64,000 bases of DNA, taken from positions 124,001-188,000 of the forward strand of contig NZ_JAHQZT010000005.1 in the NCBI RefSeq assembly GCF_019061305.1, written 5' to 3'. Shown in pieces: positions 8,639-17,262 of the stretch (the first letter of the stretch is position 1; every line of letters starts with the position of its first letter). The DNA is from Marinobacterium weihaiense. Lineage in GTDB: Bacteria; Pseudomonadota; Gammaproteobacteria; Pseudomonadales; Balneatricaceae. Below the pieces are notes generated by a model. That model worked only from the letters and a program-made list of their open reading frames with translations. It was not told where the DNA came from and did not search any database. The position numbers were made by a program, and so were the translations under genes.

Positions 8639-10885
8639 TCAGATTTCCCAGGCCGGTTCCGTTTCGGTCTGGCTTTGCCGGTACAGCTGCGCAAGCTCGG
8701 GTGCCGGCACCGGGCGGCTGAATAGGAATCCCTGGTACTGGTGGCAGCCGAATTCGGCCAGCAGTGCCAGCTGTTCGGTTTGCTCGACGCCTTCGGCCGT
8801 CACTTTCAAGTTCAGATTTTCGGCCATCGAAATGATGGTGCGGCAGATGACGGCGTCATCCTGGTCAATGCTGATTTCGCGCACGAAGGATTGGTCGATT
8901 TTGAGCTTGTCCAGCGGAAAACGTTTCAGATAACTGAGGCTGGAGTAGCCGGTGCCAAAGTCGTCGATGCTCAGGTGGACACCCATGCGGTCGAGCTGAC
9001 GGAGCAGGTCAACGGTAGCATCCACGTGCTTCATCAGGAGGCTTTCGGTTAGCTCCAGCTCCAGCTGATCCGGCTCCAGTGTGTGTCGTTCCAGTATCTG
9101 TGCAACGCGATCGCAGAAACCGGGGTCTTCCAGTTGCAGTGCGGAGAGGTTGACCGATACGCGCAGCCTGATACCTTCACGCTGCCAGCGTTGCATCTGG
9201 GCACAGGCTTCTTCCAAGACCCAATTGCCGATATCGCCAATCAAGCCACACTCTTCTGCCAGTGGAATAAAGCAGCCGGGCGACACCAGGCTGTGGCCGG
9301 GGCGATTCCAGCGGATCAGGGCTTCGGCACCATCGATGCGACCCGTGCGAATATCCACTTGGGGTTGGTAGTGCAGTTCAAACTCGCCATGCTGCAGGGC
9401 ATGAAACAGCGCATTTTCGAGTGCCACGCGCTCAAGCTGCTCACGGTCCAGCTGCGGGTTGTAGAAATGGAAACGATTACGGCCGTTGGCTTTGGCGCGA
9501 TACATGGCTGCATCGGCGTGCTGGATCAGTGTTTGGGGGGTGGTACCATCATCCGGAAATAGGGCGATGCCGGTACTGCAGGAAAGACGCTGCTCATGTA
9601 GGCCGGTGTTGATGTGAGGCTGCAAGGACTGTTGCAGTGACCTGACGAAGGTTTCCACCTGAGTGTGATCATAGATGTCGGGTAACATGATGACAAATTC
9701 GTCCCCGCCCATGCGGGCAACGGTCTGGATGCCGCTGACGGCCTGGCGCAGGCGCTCTGCAAGGGTTTGCAGCAGCATGTCGCCTTCGTGATGTCCCATG
9801 GAATCATTGACATGCTTGAACCGGTCCAGGTCAATGAATAGCACGGCCAGGCGATGCCCCTCGCGCTCCGCTCGCGCGATCTGTTCCTCCAGGCGCTGTT
9901 CGAACAGGGTGCGGTTGGGCAGCCCGGTCAGTCCGTCGTGCTGGGCCAGATGGCGAATCCGCTCTTCTGCCAGCTTGCGTTCCTCGATCTCCCGGTGCAG
10001 GTCGTCGACGACCTGCTTTAGTCGCTGTGTGCGTTCTTCCACCCGCTGTTCAAGGGCCTGGTGGGCCTGCAGCAGGGCCTGTTCGCTGGCTTTGCGTTCG
10101 GAAATGTCCATCATGATCCAGATAGACCCCTGGCGCAGATCATCCGGCACGATGGCTTTGCTGCGCACATCACACCAGATCAGGCTGCCGTCCTTGCGCA
10201 ACAGCTGAATCTCGGCACGAAAGGCTTGGCCGCGTGCCAAAATGTCGCTGTAATACCGGCCGGCGATTTCCCACTGGGCTGGGTCCGGATACCAGATGCG
10301 TGTGCTTTGACCAATGAGCTCGCGCATCTCGTAGCCAAGCATGTCTGCAAAGCGATGGTTACAGCTGGTGATCTGGCGGTCATGTAAAAACAGTATGCCA
10401 ACCATGGCATGGTCGAGGATCAGTTGCTGCTGATAGGTCAGGGCCTTGAGCGCGTCGTCGGCACGGCGTTGCTGGTCGATATCTTCCACAATCCAGATGG
10501 ACCCGCGTGCGGGGTCTTCGGGATCAACCATTTTGCCAGTCAGGCGACACCAAAAGAGGCTGCCATCACACCGCTGCATGCGGGCCTCGGTTCGGAAGCG
10601 CCGGCCCTGAGCCAGTATCGGGTAGGCTTCGCGCCCAATGCGGTCATGACTGTCGTCGTCCGGGTAATGTGCGCGACTGGACAGACCCTGGATCTGGGCG
10701 GGGGAGTCGTAGCCGTAAAGTGTGGCGTAGTGATCGTTGCAGCGCTGAACCTGGCGGTTCAGGATAAAGCAGATACCGACACCAGCATTGTCCAGAATGA
10801 TCTGCTGCTCGTTCAGCAGACGGAGCATGCGTTCGGGGCTGGCCGAAAGCTGCTCTGACAGGAACTCGTTATTATCGTTATTCAT
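8639..10885 (-). CDS. PAS-PAS-GGDEF-EAL cyclic-di-GMP signalling protein
   Basis: A 748-residue cytoplasmic protein with no membrane segments. Two PAS domains occupy about residues 20-140 and 145-270, a coiled coil about 270-320, GGDEF about 320-480 and EAL about 490-735. The cyclase signature GGDEF is intact near residue 392, and EAL-domain motifs are present (EALIRW, DDFGTGYSS, and a QGFLFSRP ending). Both synthesis and hydrolysis of c-di-GMP are therefore chemically possible; which dominates cannot be told. PAS domains of this kind sense redox, ligands or light. The gene is convergent with the SPFH gene, three bases apart, and is probably transcribed alone. Confidence 0.93.
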   Translation of the reverse strand: MNNDNNEFLSEQLSASPERMLRLLNEQQIILDNAGVGICFILNRQVQRCNDHYATLYGYDSPAQIQGLSSRAHYPDDDSHDRIGREAYPILAQGRRFRTEARMQRCDGSLFWCRLTGKMVDPEDPARGSIWIVEDIDQQRRADDALKALTYQQQLILDHAMVGILFLHDRQITSCNHRFADMLGYEMRELIGQSTRIWYPDPAQWEIAGRYYSDILARGQAFRAEIQLLRKDGSLIWCDVRSKAIVPDDLRQGSIWIMMDISERKASEQALLQAHQALEQRVEERTQRLKQVVDDLHREIEERKLAEERIRHLAQHDGLTGLPNRTLFEQRLEEQIARAEREGHRLAVLFIDLDRFKHVNDSMGHHEGDMLLQTLAERLRQAVSGIQTVARMGGDEFVIMLPDIYDHTQVETFVRSLQQSLQPHINTGLHEQRLSCSTGIALFPDDGTTPQTLIQHADAAMYRAKANGRNRFHFYNPQLDREQLERVALENALFHALQHGEFELHYQPQVDIRTGRIDGAEALIRWNRPGHSLVSPGCFIPLAEECGLIGDIGNWVLEEACAQMQRWQREGIRLRVSVNLSALQLEDPGFCDRVAQILERHTLEPDQLELELTESLLMKHVDATVDLLRQLDRMGVHLSIDDFGTGYSSLSYLKRFPLDKLKIDQSFVREISIDQDDAVICRTIISMAENLNLKVTAEGVEQTEQLALLAEFGCHQYQGFLFSRPVPAPELAQLYRQSQTETEPAWEI

Positions 10886-11037
10886 CAGAGTACTGCATCA
10901 AGAGTGTAAGGGCTCTTATCAAGGCTATCATGGTTTTGGGGTGGCCAGCATTACACCAATGACTGACTTTTCAGCGGAGATGAATTTCATGGCCGTTCAT
11001 GCGAAGGTCGGAGCCTGGAGTAAAGGGGAGAGCATCT

Positions 11038-12012
11038 ATGAGTCGATACCGACAACCGCCTCACCGCATGTGTGCCGATGGCCGTGCACGTCGCGTGGGG
11101 TTTGAACTGGAGTTTACCGGGCTGACGTTTGAGCAGGCCCGGCAAACGATACAGGCGGTACTTCAGGGCCAGGAAACGCGTATCTCTCCGGTCGAGACCG
11201 TCATTGAAACCGACCTGGGGCGCTTTGGCCTGGAGTTGGACTGGGCGCTGCTGAAACAGGTTGCAAAGGAATATGCCGATGTCCCCGTGACACCGGACTG
11301 GCTGGAGGGCGTCAGCCGTATGGCGGCTCGGGTGGTGCCGGTTGAGTTGGTCTGCCCGCCTCTGGCCTTGCAGGATTTCAACGTGCTGGATACGCTGGTG
11401 ACACGCCTGCGCCGGACCGGAGCTCAGGGGACCGATGATTCACTGATTGCCGCACTGGGCGTACATATCAACGCCGAACTGCCGGACGTGAAGGTCAGTA
11501 CCATCAATGCCTATCTCAAGGCCTACAGTCTGTTGCAGTGGTGGCTGGTGGATGCCCACGCCGTCAACTTGGCACGTAAGGTTTCCCCCTATGTGGACCT
11601 TTATCCGCAGGCCTATGTCGATCAGTTGTTGCAGCAGCCCGATGATGACCGAGACAGGTTGTTCGAGCTCTATCTGACACACAACAATACCCGTAACCGT
11701 GCCCTGGACCTGCTGCCACTGCTGGCCCATCTGGATGAAGCACGTGTGCGTGCCCATGTAGATGATGCGCGTATCAAATCACGACCGGCACTGCATTACC
11801 GCTTGCCCAATTGTGAAATCGATCGCGCCGACTGGGACTTGGCTGACGAATGGAATACTTGGTGGATGGTCGAGCGCCTGGCAGCAGATACCGACGGCAT
11901 ACAGGTGTTGTCACAGCATTGGCAGCAGCGATCTGCCGGTCTGCTGGGTGTCAATCGTTCCGAGTGGGTACAGGAGGTAAGTCAATGGCTGAACGACCGC
12001 GGGTGGCTGTAA
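11038..12012 (+). CDS. Putative amidoligase (COOH-NH2 ligase fold)
   Basis: A 324-residue protein of the amidoligase family, related in fold to glutamine synthetase and glutamate-cysteine ligase. Visible markers are the paired acidic motif GFELEF (Glu23 and Glu25, likely Mg2+ ligands), a second acidic cluster ETDLGRFGLELDW, the block VELVCPPL, HINAELP, and a C-terminal RLPNCEID. Such enzymes form amide bonds using ATP; the substrate is unknown. The start at 11038 has a good AAGGGGAG ribosome site. The next gene, a class I glutamine amidotransferase-like peptidase, overlaps its 3' end by 28 bases. This pairing is known for the family and suggests one enzyme builds, and the other releases or transfers, a gamma-glutamyl or amide group. 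Confidence 0.82.
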   Translation: MSRYRQPPHRMCADGRARRVGFELEFTGLTFEQARQTIQAVLQGQETRISPVETVIETDLGRFGLELDWALLKQVAKEYADVPVTPDWLEGVSRMAARVVPVELVCPPLALQDFNVLDTLVTRLRRTGAQGTDDSLIAALGVHINAELPDVKVSTINAYLKAYSLLQWWLVDAHAVNLARKVSPYVDLYPQAYVDQLLQQPDDDRDRLFELYLTHNNTRNRALDLLPLLAHLDEARVRAHVDDARIKSRPALHYRLPNCEIDRADWDLADEWNTWWMVERLAADTDGIQVLSQHWQQRSAGLLGVNRSEWVQEVSQWLNDRGWL

Positions 12013-12668
12013 CCGGCAGCAGTCGGCGCTGGTCGCCGTCCTGGTGGTGCACGCGTCTGGCGCTTTGGCTGGTTGGTGCTGAAGCGGTGCGTGTCAGCGT
12101 GCGCCATCCGGTGCCTGAACATAGCGTGGCTGCACTGGTGATCGGTGGTGGCGATGATATCAGTCCCGAGCACTATGATGGCGACCTGAGCATGCCGGTG
12201 CGTACAGATCCGGAGCGCGATCAGCTGGAGATGCGCTGGATCAGCCACGCGCTGGCGACAGGCATGCCCATGCTGGGTATCTGCAGAGGAGCGCAGTTGA
12301 TCAATGTGGTACTCGGCGGGCAGTTGCACCAGGATCTGAGAGCGCTGCGCCGCCTGACCTACAACCGTCCCGGTCTGTTGCCGACCAAGCAGGTTCAGCT
12401 AGCCCCTCGAAGTCACATGGCAAAGGTTTGCAAGCGTGAACGACTGCGGGTGAACAGTCTGCACCACCAGGCCGTGCGCAGCTCCGGCCGAGGGCTGAAA
12501 GTAGTGGGACGAGACCTGGATCAGATCGTGCAAGGGTTTGAATCCGAGGATGAGCCGATACTGGGCGTGCAGTGGCACCCGGAGTATTTGTGGTATTTGC
12601 CGTCTCAACTAAGGCTGTTTCGCTGGCTGGCAACAACCGCCAGGCAACAAAAAAGCCCCGCTGATTGA
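11985..12668 (+). CDS. Class I glutamine amidotransferase-like hydrolase (peptidase C26)
   Basis: A 227-residue protein of the gamma-glutamyl-gamma-aminobutyrate hydrolase group (PuuD-like). The nucleophile elbow GICRGAQ carries the catalytic Cys, and the C-terminal WHPEY supplies the His-Glu pair; GGGDDISPEHY is the expected oxyanion and substrate segment. A strong CAGGAGG site before ATG 11985 fixes the start, which lies inside the upstream amidoligase gene, so the two are translationally coupled. It probably hydrolyses gamma-glutamyl amides or trims the amidoligase product. Its last codons and stop form the left arm of the following terminator. Confidence 0.87.
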   Translation: MAERPRVAVTGSSRRWSPSWWCTRLALWLVGAEAVRVSVRHPVPEHSVAALVIGGGDDISPEHYDGDLSMPVRTDPERDQLEMRWISHALATGMPMLGICRGAQLINVVLGGQLHQDLRALRRLTYNRPGLLPTKQVQLAPRSHMAKVCKRERLRVNSLHHQAVRSSGRGLKVVGRDLDQIVQGFESEDEPILGVQWHPEYLWYLPSQLRLFRWLATTARQQKSPAD

Positions 12669-12681
12669 GCGGGGCTTTTTT
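12649..12681. terminator. Bidirectional rho-independent terminator
   Basis: The stem AAAAGCCCCGCT / AGCGGGGCTTTT has a 5-base loop, with a T-run in both directions. It ends the amidoligase-amidotransferase operon and, read on the other strand, the tRNA-Tyr gene. The amidotransferase stop codon lies in the loop, so translation must run into the hairpin. Confidence 0.93.
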
Positions 12682-12691
12682 GAGAATTCGA

Positions 12692-12775
12692 TGGTGGTGG
12701 GAGGTGGATTCGAACCACCGAAGCTTGCGCGTCAGATTTACAGTCTGATCCCTTTGGCCACTCGGGAACCCCACC
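12692..12775 (-). tRNA. tRNA-Tyr (anticodon GTA)
   Basis: Read on the minus strand, this is an 84-base class II tRNA with an encoded CCA end. The acceptor stem starts GGTGGGG and pairs with a TCCCACC strand (one G-U pair), the anticodon arm reads AGACTGTAAATCT with anticodon GTA, a long variable arm follows, and the T-arm contains GGTTCGAATCC. It closely resembles E. coli tRNA-Tyr. It stands alone, with the shared terminator ten bases downstream. Confidence 0.96.
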
Positions 12776-12999
12776 ACATTGGCTGCGCATTTTAGACATC
12801 CCGTTACGGCTTGTAAACCCCTGTTGGCCCGTCTGGAGTGGCCGAGAGGCTTATGCTTGATTTTCATGTGCTAAGCCTAAGGCATGAAAAAAACTCTTGT
12901 TGAAAAGAGCATGGCAAAAGCGACGCCAAGCCCTCATAATGCGCGGCTTTCAGGGTAAGTGCTCTCTCGGGTTACACCTGAAAGCGTAAGAAATCAAGA
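12776..12999. other. Gene-free upstream leader region of the nrd operon
   Basis: No gene is seen between the tRNA and the nrd promoter. An inverted pair CTTTCAGG (12947-12954) / CCTGAAAG (12977-12984) could form a hairpin, and a weaker CTCTT/AAGAG hairpin lies near 12892-12908. The part next to the tRNA must contain its promoter on the minus strand. Confidence 0.45.
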
Positions 13000-13064
13000 T
13001 TGAAATCCTCGGGCTAATATCTATATTTAGTGCCCTGTAACCGATCCCGCACTATATCTTGTGT
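13000..13064 (+). promoter_or_regulatory. nrdAB promoter with two NrdR boxes
   Basis: A promoter TTGAAA (13000-13005), 16-bp spacer, TATATT (13022-13027) is overlapped by one NrdR-like box at 13018-13033 (TATCTATATTTAGTGC). A second, stronger box lies at 13049-13064 (GCACTATATCTTGTGT). Their central ATAT cores are exactly 31 bases apart, the spacing of about three helical turns known for NrdR box pairs upstream of ribonucleotide reductase operons. NrdR represses when bound to dATP/ATP. The first box is the weaker match. Confidence 0.8.
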
Positions 13065-13212
13065 TTTTTCAACAAAGTGACCCCAACAGGCGTTTTCTCC
13101 GTATCTCGCCTTTTGTTACTGGTTCTGAAATGTTGCACACAGGGACGAGCAGGGAACGGGGCCCAGACGGGTTTCACGTATTATCAATGACAGAACTGGA
13201 AGAGCGTGCACA

Positions 13213-15477
13213 ATGCAGCAAGATCTGATGGTTACCAAGCGCGATGGTCGGCGTGAGCAGATCGACCTTGAAAAAATCCATCGTGTAATTATCTGGGCCT
13301 CTGAAGGGCTCGAGAATGTATCGGTATCACAGGTTGAGTTGAGTGCGCATCTGCATTTTTATGACGGCATCAAGACGTCCGATATCCATGAAACGCTGAT
13401 CAAGTCAGCGGCAGATCTGATTTCTGAAGAAGCGCCGGATTATCAGTACTTGGCAGCACGCTTGGCTGTGTTCCACCTGCGAAAGCGAGCCTTCAATGAC
13501 TTCGAACCGCCGCACCTGTACGACCACGTCGTCAGCATGGTGGAGCAGAAACGCTATGACCGCCACCTGCTGGAAGACTACAGCCGCGAAGAATTCGATG
13601 TGCTGAATGCCTACCTGGACCATGGCCGTGACATGAATTTCAGCTATGCCGCAGTCAAGCAGCTGGAAGGCAAGTACTTGGTGCAGAACCGCGTCAGCGG
13701 CCAGATCTTTGAAAGTCCGCAGCAGCTGTACATGCTGGTGGCGGCCTGTCTGTTTGCAAACTATCCACGTGAAACGCGCCTGGGTTACGTCAAGCGATTT
13801 TATGACGCCTGCTCACTGTTCAAGTTGTCGCTGCCGACTCCGATCATGGCCGGTGTGCGCACGCCGACGCGCCAGTTCAGCTCCTGTGTGCTGATCGAGA
13901 CCGATGATAGCTTGGACTCGATCAATGCCACGGCGGCGGCAATCGTCAAATACGTATCCCAGCGTGCCGGTATTGGCATCAACGCCGGCCGTATTCGTTC
14001 CATCGGTAGCCCGATCCGTAACGGTGAAGCCTTCCACACCGGCTGCATTCCGTTCTACAAGCATTTCCAGACGGCGGTGAAATCCTGCTCGCAGGGCGGG
14101 GTGCGCGGCGGTGCCGCCACGTTGTTCTACCCGATCTGGCACCTGGAAGTAGAATCCCTGCTGGTGCTGAAAAACAACCGCGGTGTTGAAGAGAACCGTG
14201 TGCGTCATATCGACTACGGCGTACAGATCAACAAGCTGATGTACCAGCGTCTGATCAAGGGTGGCAACATTACCCTGTTCAGCCCGCATGATGTACCGGG
14301 TCTGTATGATGCCTTCTTTGCCGATCAGGACGAGTTCGAGCGTCTGTACCTGCAATACGAGCAGGACGAATCGATTCGCAAGAAAACCATCAAGGCGGTC
14401 GAACTGTTCGGCCTGATGATGTCCGAGCGTGCCTCGACCGGTCGCATCTACGTGCAGAACGTGGACCACTGCAATACTCATAGCCCGTTTGACCCGAGCG
14501 TGGCACCGGTGAAGCAGTCCAATCTCTGTCTGGAAATTGCGCTGCCGACCAAGCCGCTGAACGACGTCAACGATCCGGAGGGTGAAATCGCTCTCTGTAC
14601 CCTGTCGGCCTTCAACCTGGGCGCGCTGGAAAATCTGGACGAGCTGGAAGAGCTGTCCGACCTGATCGTGCGTGCGCTGGACAGCCTGCTGGACTACCAG
14701 GACTACCCGATCCCGGCGGCACGCAACGCCACCATGTCGCGTCGCACCCTGGGCGTGGGCGTTACCAATTTTGCCTACTACTTGGCCAAGCATGGCGTGA
14801 AATACTCCGATGGCAGTGCCAATGGTTTGGTGCACCGCACCTTTGAAGCAATCCAGTACTATCTGCTCAAGGCCTCTAACCAGCTGGCCAAGGAAGTGGG
14901 GGCCTGTCCGAAATTCAACGAGACCACCTACGCCAAGGGCCTGTTGCCAATCGACACGTACAAGCGTGATGTCGACAGCTACTGTGAAGAGCCGCTGCAT
15001 TACTTCTGGGAGACGCTGCGCGAAGATATCCGTGAATTCGGCCTGCGCAACAGTACCCTGACTGCGTTGATGCCCTGTGAAACCTCCTCACAGATCACCA
15101 ACTCCACCAATGGCATCGAGCCGCCGCGTGGCTTCGTATCGGTGAAGGCGAGCAAGGACGGCATCATGAAGCAGGTCGTGCCCGAGTACCTGGAGCTCAA
15201 GGATGCCTATGAGCTGCTGTGGAACATCCCCAGCAACACCGGTTATCTGCAGCTGGTGGGTATCATGCAGAAGTTCGTTGACCAGTCGATCTCGGCCAAC
15301 ACCAACTATGACCCGTCCAAGTTCACCAGTGACAAGGTGCCGATGAAACAGCTGCTCCAGGATCTGCTGACTGCGTACAAGTACGGTGTGAAGACGCTGT
15401 ACTACCACAACACTCGCGACGGCGCCTCGGATCAGGCCGATGACGGCGGCTGTGAAGGTGGCGCCTGCAAGCTCTGA
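13213..15477 (+). CDS. nrdA: Class Ia ribonucleotide reductase, alpha subunit
   Basis: A 754-residue protein, close to the 761 of E. coli NrdA. It reduces ribonucleoside diphosphates to deoxy forms. The N terminus is an ATP-cone regulatory domain (VTKRDGRREQIDLEK). Catalytic cysteines are recognisable in FSSCVLIE, NLCLEI (with the Asn and Glu partners) and ALCTLS, and the C-terminal redox pair is in GCEGGACKL. The ATG at 13213 follows a GGAAGAG site. It heads an nrdA-nrdB-yfaE operon behind a promoter with two NrdR boxes and has a leader of roughly 180 bases. Confidence 0.97.
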   Translation: MQQDLMVTKRDGRREQIDLEKIHRVIIWASEGLENVSVSQVELSAHLHFYDGIKTSDIHETLIKSAADLISEEAPDYQYLAARLAVFHLRKRAFNDFEPPHLYDHVVSMVEQKRYDRHLLEDYSREEFDVLNAYLDHGRDMNFSYAAVKQLEGKYLVQNRVSGQIFESPQQLYMLVAACLFANYPRETRLGYVKRFYDACSLFKLSLPTPIMAGVRTPTRQFSSCVLIETDDSLDSINATAAAIVKYVSQRAGIGINAGRIRSIGSPIRNGEAFHTGCIPFYKHFQTAVKSCSQGGVRGGAATLFYPIWHLEVESLLVLKNNRGVEENRVRHIDYGVQINKLMYQRLIKGGNITLFSPHDVPGLYDAFFADQDEFERLYLQYEQDESIRKKTIKAVELFGLMMSERASTGRIYVQNVDHCNTHSPFDPSVAPVKQSNLCLEIALPTKPLNDVNDPEGEIALCTLSAFNLGALENLDELEELSDLIVRALDSLLDYQDYPIPAARNATMSRRTLGVGVTNFAYYLAKHGVKYSDGSANGLVHRTFEAIQYYLLKASNQLAKEVGACPKFNETTYAKGLLPIDTYKRDVDSYCEEPLHYFWETLREDIREFGLRNSTLTALMPCETSSQITNSTNGIEPPRGFVSVKASKDGIMKQVVPEYLELKDAYELLWNIPSNTGYLQLVGIMQKFVDQSISANTNYDPSKFTSDKVPMKQLLQDLLTAYKYGVKTLYYHNTRDGASDQADDGGCEGGACKL

Positions 15478-15566
15478 TTGCAGGTCTGTTTCAGCTCCAA
15501 TGTTAACGCGCCTCCCCGGTTCTTGCCGGGGAGGGTCGGCAAGTTTTGTTCAGGAACACGCGACTC

Positions 15567-16697
15567 ATGTCATATTCTACTTTCAGCACGAGCAACCACG
15601 ATGCAACGCGCGAGCCGATGTTTTTCGGTCGTTCAGTGAATGTGGCCCGTTATGACAAGCAGAAGTACCCGATTTTCGAAAAGCTGATCGAGAAGCAGCT
15701 GTCCTTTTTCTGGCGCCCGGAAGAGGTCGATCTGACCAACGATCGCAAGGACTTCATGGACATGCCGGACCATGAACGCCACATCTTTCTGAGCAACCTG
15801 AAATACCAGACCCTGCTGGATTCGGTGCAGGGGCGTTCGCCCAACATCGCCTTCCTGCCGGTGGTTTCGCTGCCGGAACTGGAAACCTGGTTCGAAACCT
15901 GGGCATTCAGCGAGACGATTCACAGTCGCTCCTATACCCACATCATCCGCAACATCATTACCGAGCCTTCCGAGGTGTTCGATACCATCGTCACCAACCC
16001 GGAAATCATCAAGCGTGCCGAGGCAGTGACTCGCCTGTATGACGAGTTCATCCAGCTGGTCAACGTTTACAGCCTGTATGGTCCGGGCGTGCACCGCATT
16101 GAAGGTGAAAGCTACGATGCCAGCCTCTACAACCTGAAGAAGAAGCTGTACCTGACATTGGTATCGGTGAACGTGCTGGAGGCCATTCGCTTCTATGTTA
16201 GCTTTGCCTGCTCCTTTGCCTTTGCCGAGCGAGCGCTGATGGAGGGCAATGCCAAAATCATCAAGCTGATTGCCCGCGACGAGGCGCTGCACCTGACCGG
16301 GACGCAGCACATGATCAACCTGATGGCATCCGGTGCCGACGACCCGGATTTCAAGCAGATTGCTGCCGAGTGTGAAGAGCAGGTCTACGATATCTTCCGT
16401 GAAGCCGCGCAGCAGGAAAAGGATTGGGCCGAGTATCTGTTCAGTGAAGGCTCCATGATTGGTCTGAACGCCCGTATCCTGGGCGACTATGTCGAGTATA
16501 TTACTAACGTGCGCATGAAGGCGCTCGGGCTGAACGAGCTGTTTCCGCCCCGTCAGAATCCGCTGCCCTGGATGAATGGCTGGCTGGTCAGCGATAACGT
16601 GCAGGTGGCGCCGCAGGAAGCCGAGATCAGCTCCTATCTGGTGGGTCAGATCGACAATGATGTCGATACGGATGACTTCGACGGCTTTGATCTGTAA
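15567..16697 (+). CDS. nrdB: Class Ia ribonucleotide reductase, beta subunit
   Basis: A 376-residue di-iron protein that generates the tyrosyl radical for NrdA. Conserved blocks include [17 protein letters not shown], the helix [14 protein letters not shown] containing the radical tyrosine and iron ligands, and [13 protein letters not shown] with further ligands. The start at 15567 gives MSYSTFS, matching the E. coli N terminus (MAYTTFS); the frame also contains an ATG at 15546 that would add seven atypical residues. It is 89 bases downstream of nrdA in the same operon. Confidence 0.97.
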   Translation: MSYSTFSTSNHDATREPMFFGRSVNVARYDKQKYPIFEKLIEKQLSFFWRPEEVDLTNDRKDFMDMPDHERHIFLSNLKYQTLLDSVQGRSPNIAFLPVVSLPELETWFETWAFSETIHSRSYTHIIRNIITEPSEVFDTIVTNPEIIKRAEAVTRLYDEFIQLVNVYSLYGPGVHRIEGESYDASLYNLKKKLYLTLVSVNVLEAIRFYVSFACSFAFAERALMEGNAKIIKLIARDEALHLTGTQHMINLMASGADDPDFKQIAAECEEQVYDIFREAAQQEKDWAEYLFSEGSMIGLNARILGDYVEYITNVRMKALGLNELFPPRQNPLPWMNGWLVSDNVQVAPQEAEISSYLVGQIDNDVDTDDFDGFDL

Positions 16698-16708
16698 TTG
16701 AGGTGACC

Positions 16709-16975
16709 ATGTCCGGCATTCCGCGCGTCAAGGTCAACGACTATCACACCTTTTACTACCAGTACGAATTCTCGCTGCTGGATGCCCTGGAGGCGCAGAA
16801 TATTCCGGCACCGTATAACTGTCGTGGTGGCTATTGTGGCTGTTGCAAGGTGAAGCTGGTAGCCGGTGCCGTGGAGCAGGTACAGGACAATCTCGTGGAT
16901 CTTCAGGAGGGCGAGATTTTGACCTGCTGTAGCCGGCCCAAGACCCATATCGAGATTGAGCTGCCCGATGACTGA
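16709..16975 (+). CDS. yfaE: 2Fe-2S ferredoxin maintaining ribonucleotide reductase
   Basis: An 88-residue plant-type ferredoxin. The cluster loop NCRGGYCGCCKVKL provides three ligands and LTCCSRPK the fourth. YfaE proteins reduce the di-iron centre of NrdB so that its tyrosyl radical can be rebuilt; the position 11 bases after nrdB supports this role. A GAGG ribosome site precedes ATG 16709. It is the last gene of the nrd operon, followed by a strong terminator. Confidence 0.94.
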   Translation: MSGIPRVKVNDYHTFYYQYEFSLLDALEAQNIPAPYNCRGGYCGCCKVKLVAGAVEQVQDNLVDLQEGEILTCCSRPKTHIEIELPDD

Positions 16976-17006
16976 CGGTGTAGTTCTGTGCCATTGAAAC
17001 GTGGAA

Positions 17007-17033
17007 AAGCGCCTTGACAAGGCGCTTTTTTTT
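17007..17033 (+). terminator. Rho-independent terminator of the nrd operon
   Basis: The stem AAGCGCCTT / AAGGCGCTT has a 3-base loop and a run of eight T on the plus strand. The roughly 230 bases between it and nth are AT-rich and gene-free; they contain a perfect DnaA 9-mer TTATCCACA at 17231-17239. Confidence 0.93.
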
Positions 17034-17262
17034 CGGCTTGTACACATGGCTGATCAGGCGTCGCCAGCATCGGTGCATAACCACAAATGAAACAGTCTCG
17101 TAATCCTATTGACATATATAAGCCATTGTTTTTATTGCATTTTATGCAAAACTGTTCATTTTTTTTACAATTCGCTGAAAGCCTTGAAATACGCTGTCTG
17201 GCGCCGGTATTCCAAACTCTATCCACTATTTTATCCACAGATTCTGTGAGTAAGCATCAGGC

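Noticed and set aside
10788-11105. Small plus-strand frame before the amidoligase gene
   Set aside because: It overlaps the start of the c-di-GMP gene and the amidoligase start, has no ribosome site and no recognisable domain.
13813-15000. 395-codon minus-strand frame opposite nrdA
   Set aside because: It is an antisense shadow of a highly conserved gene, with no ribosome site and no family resemblance.
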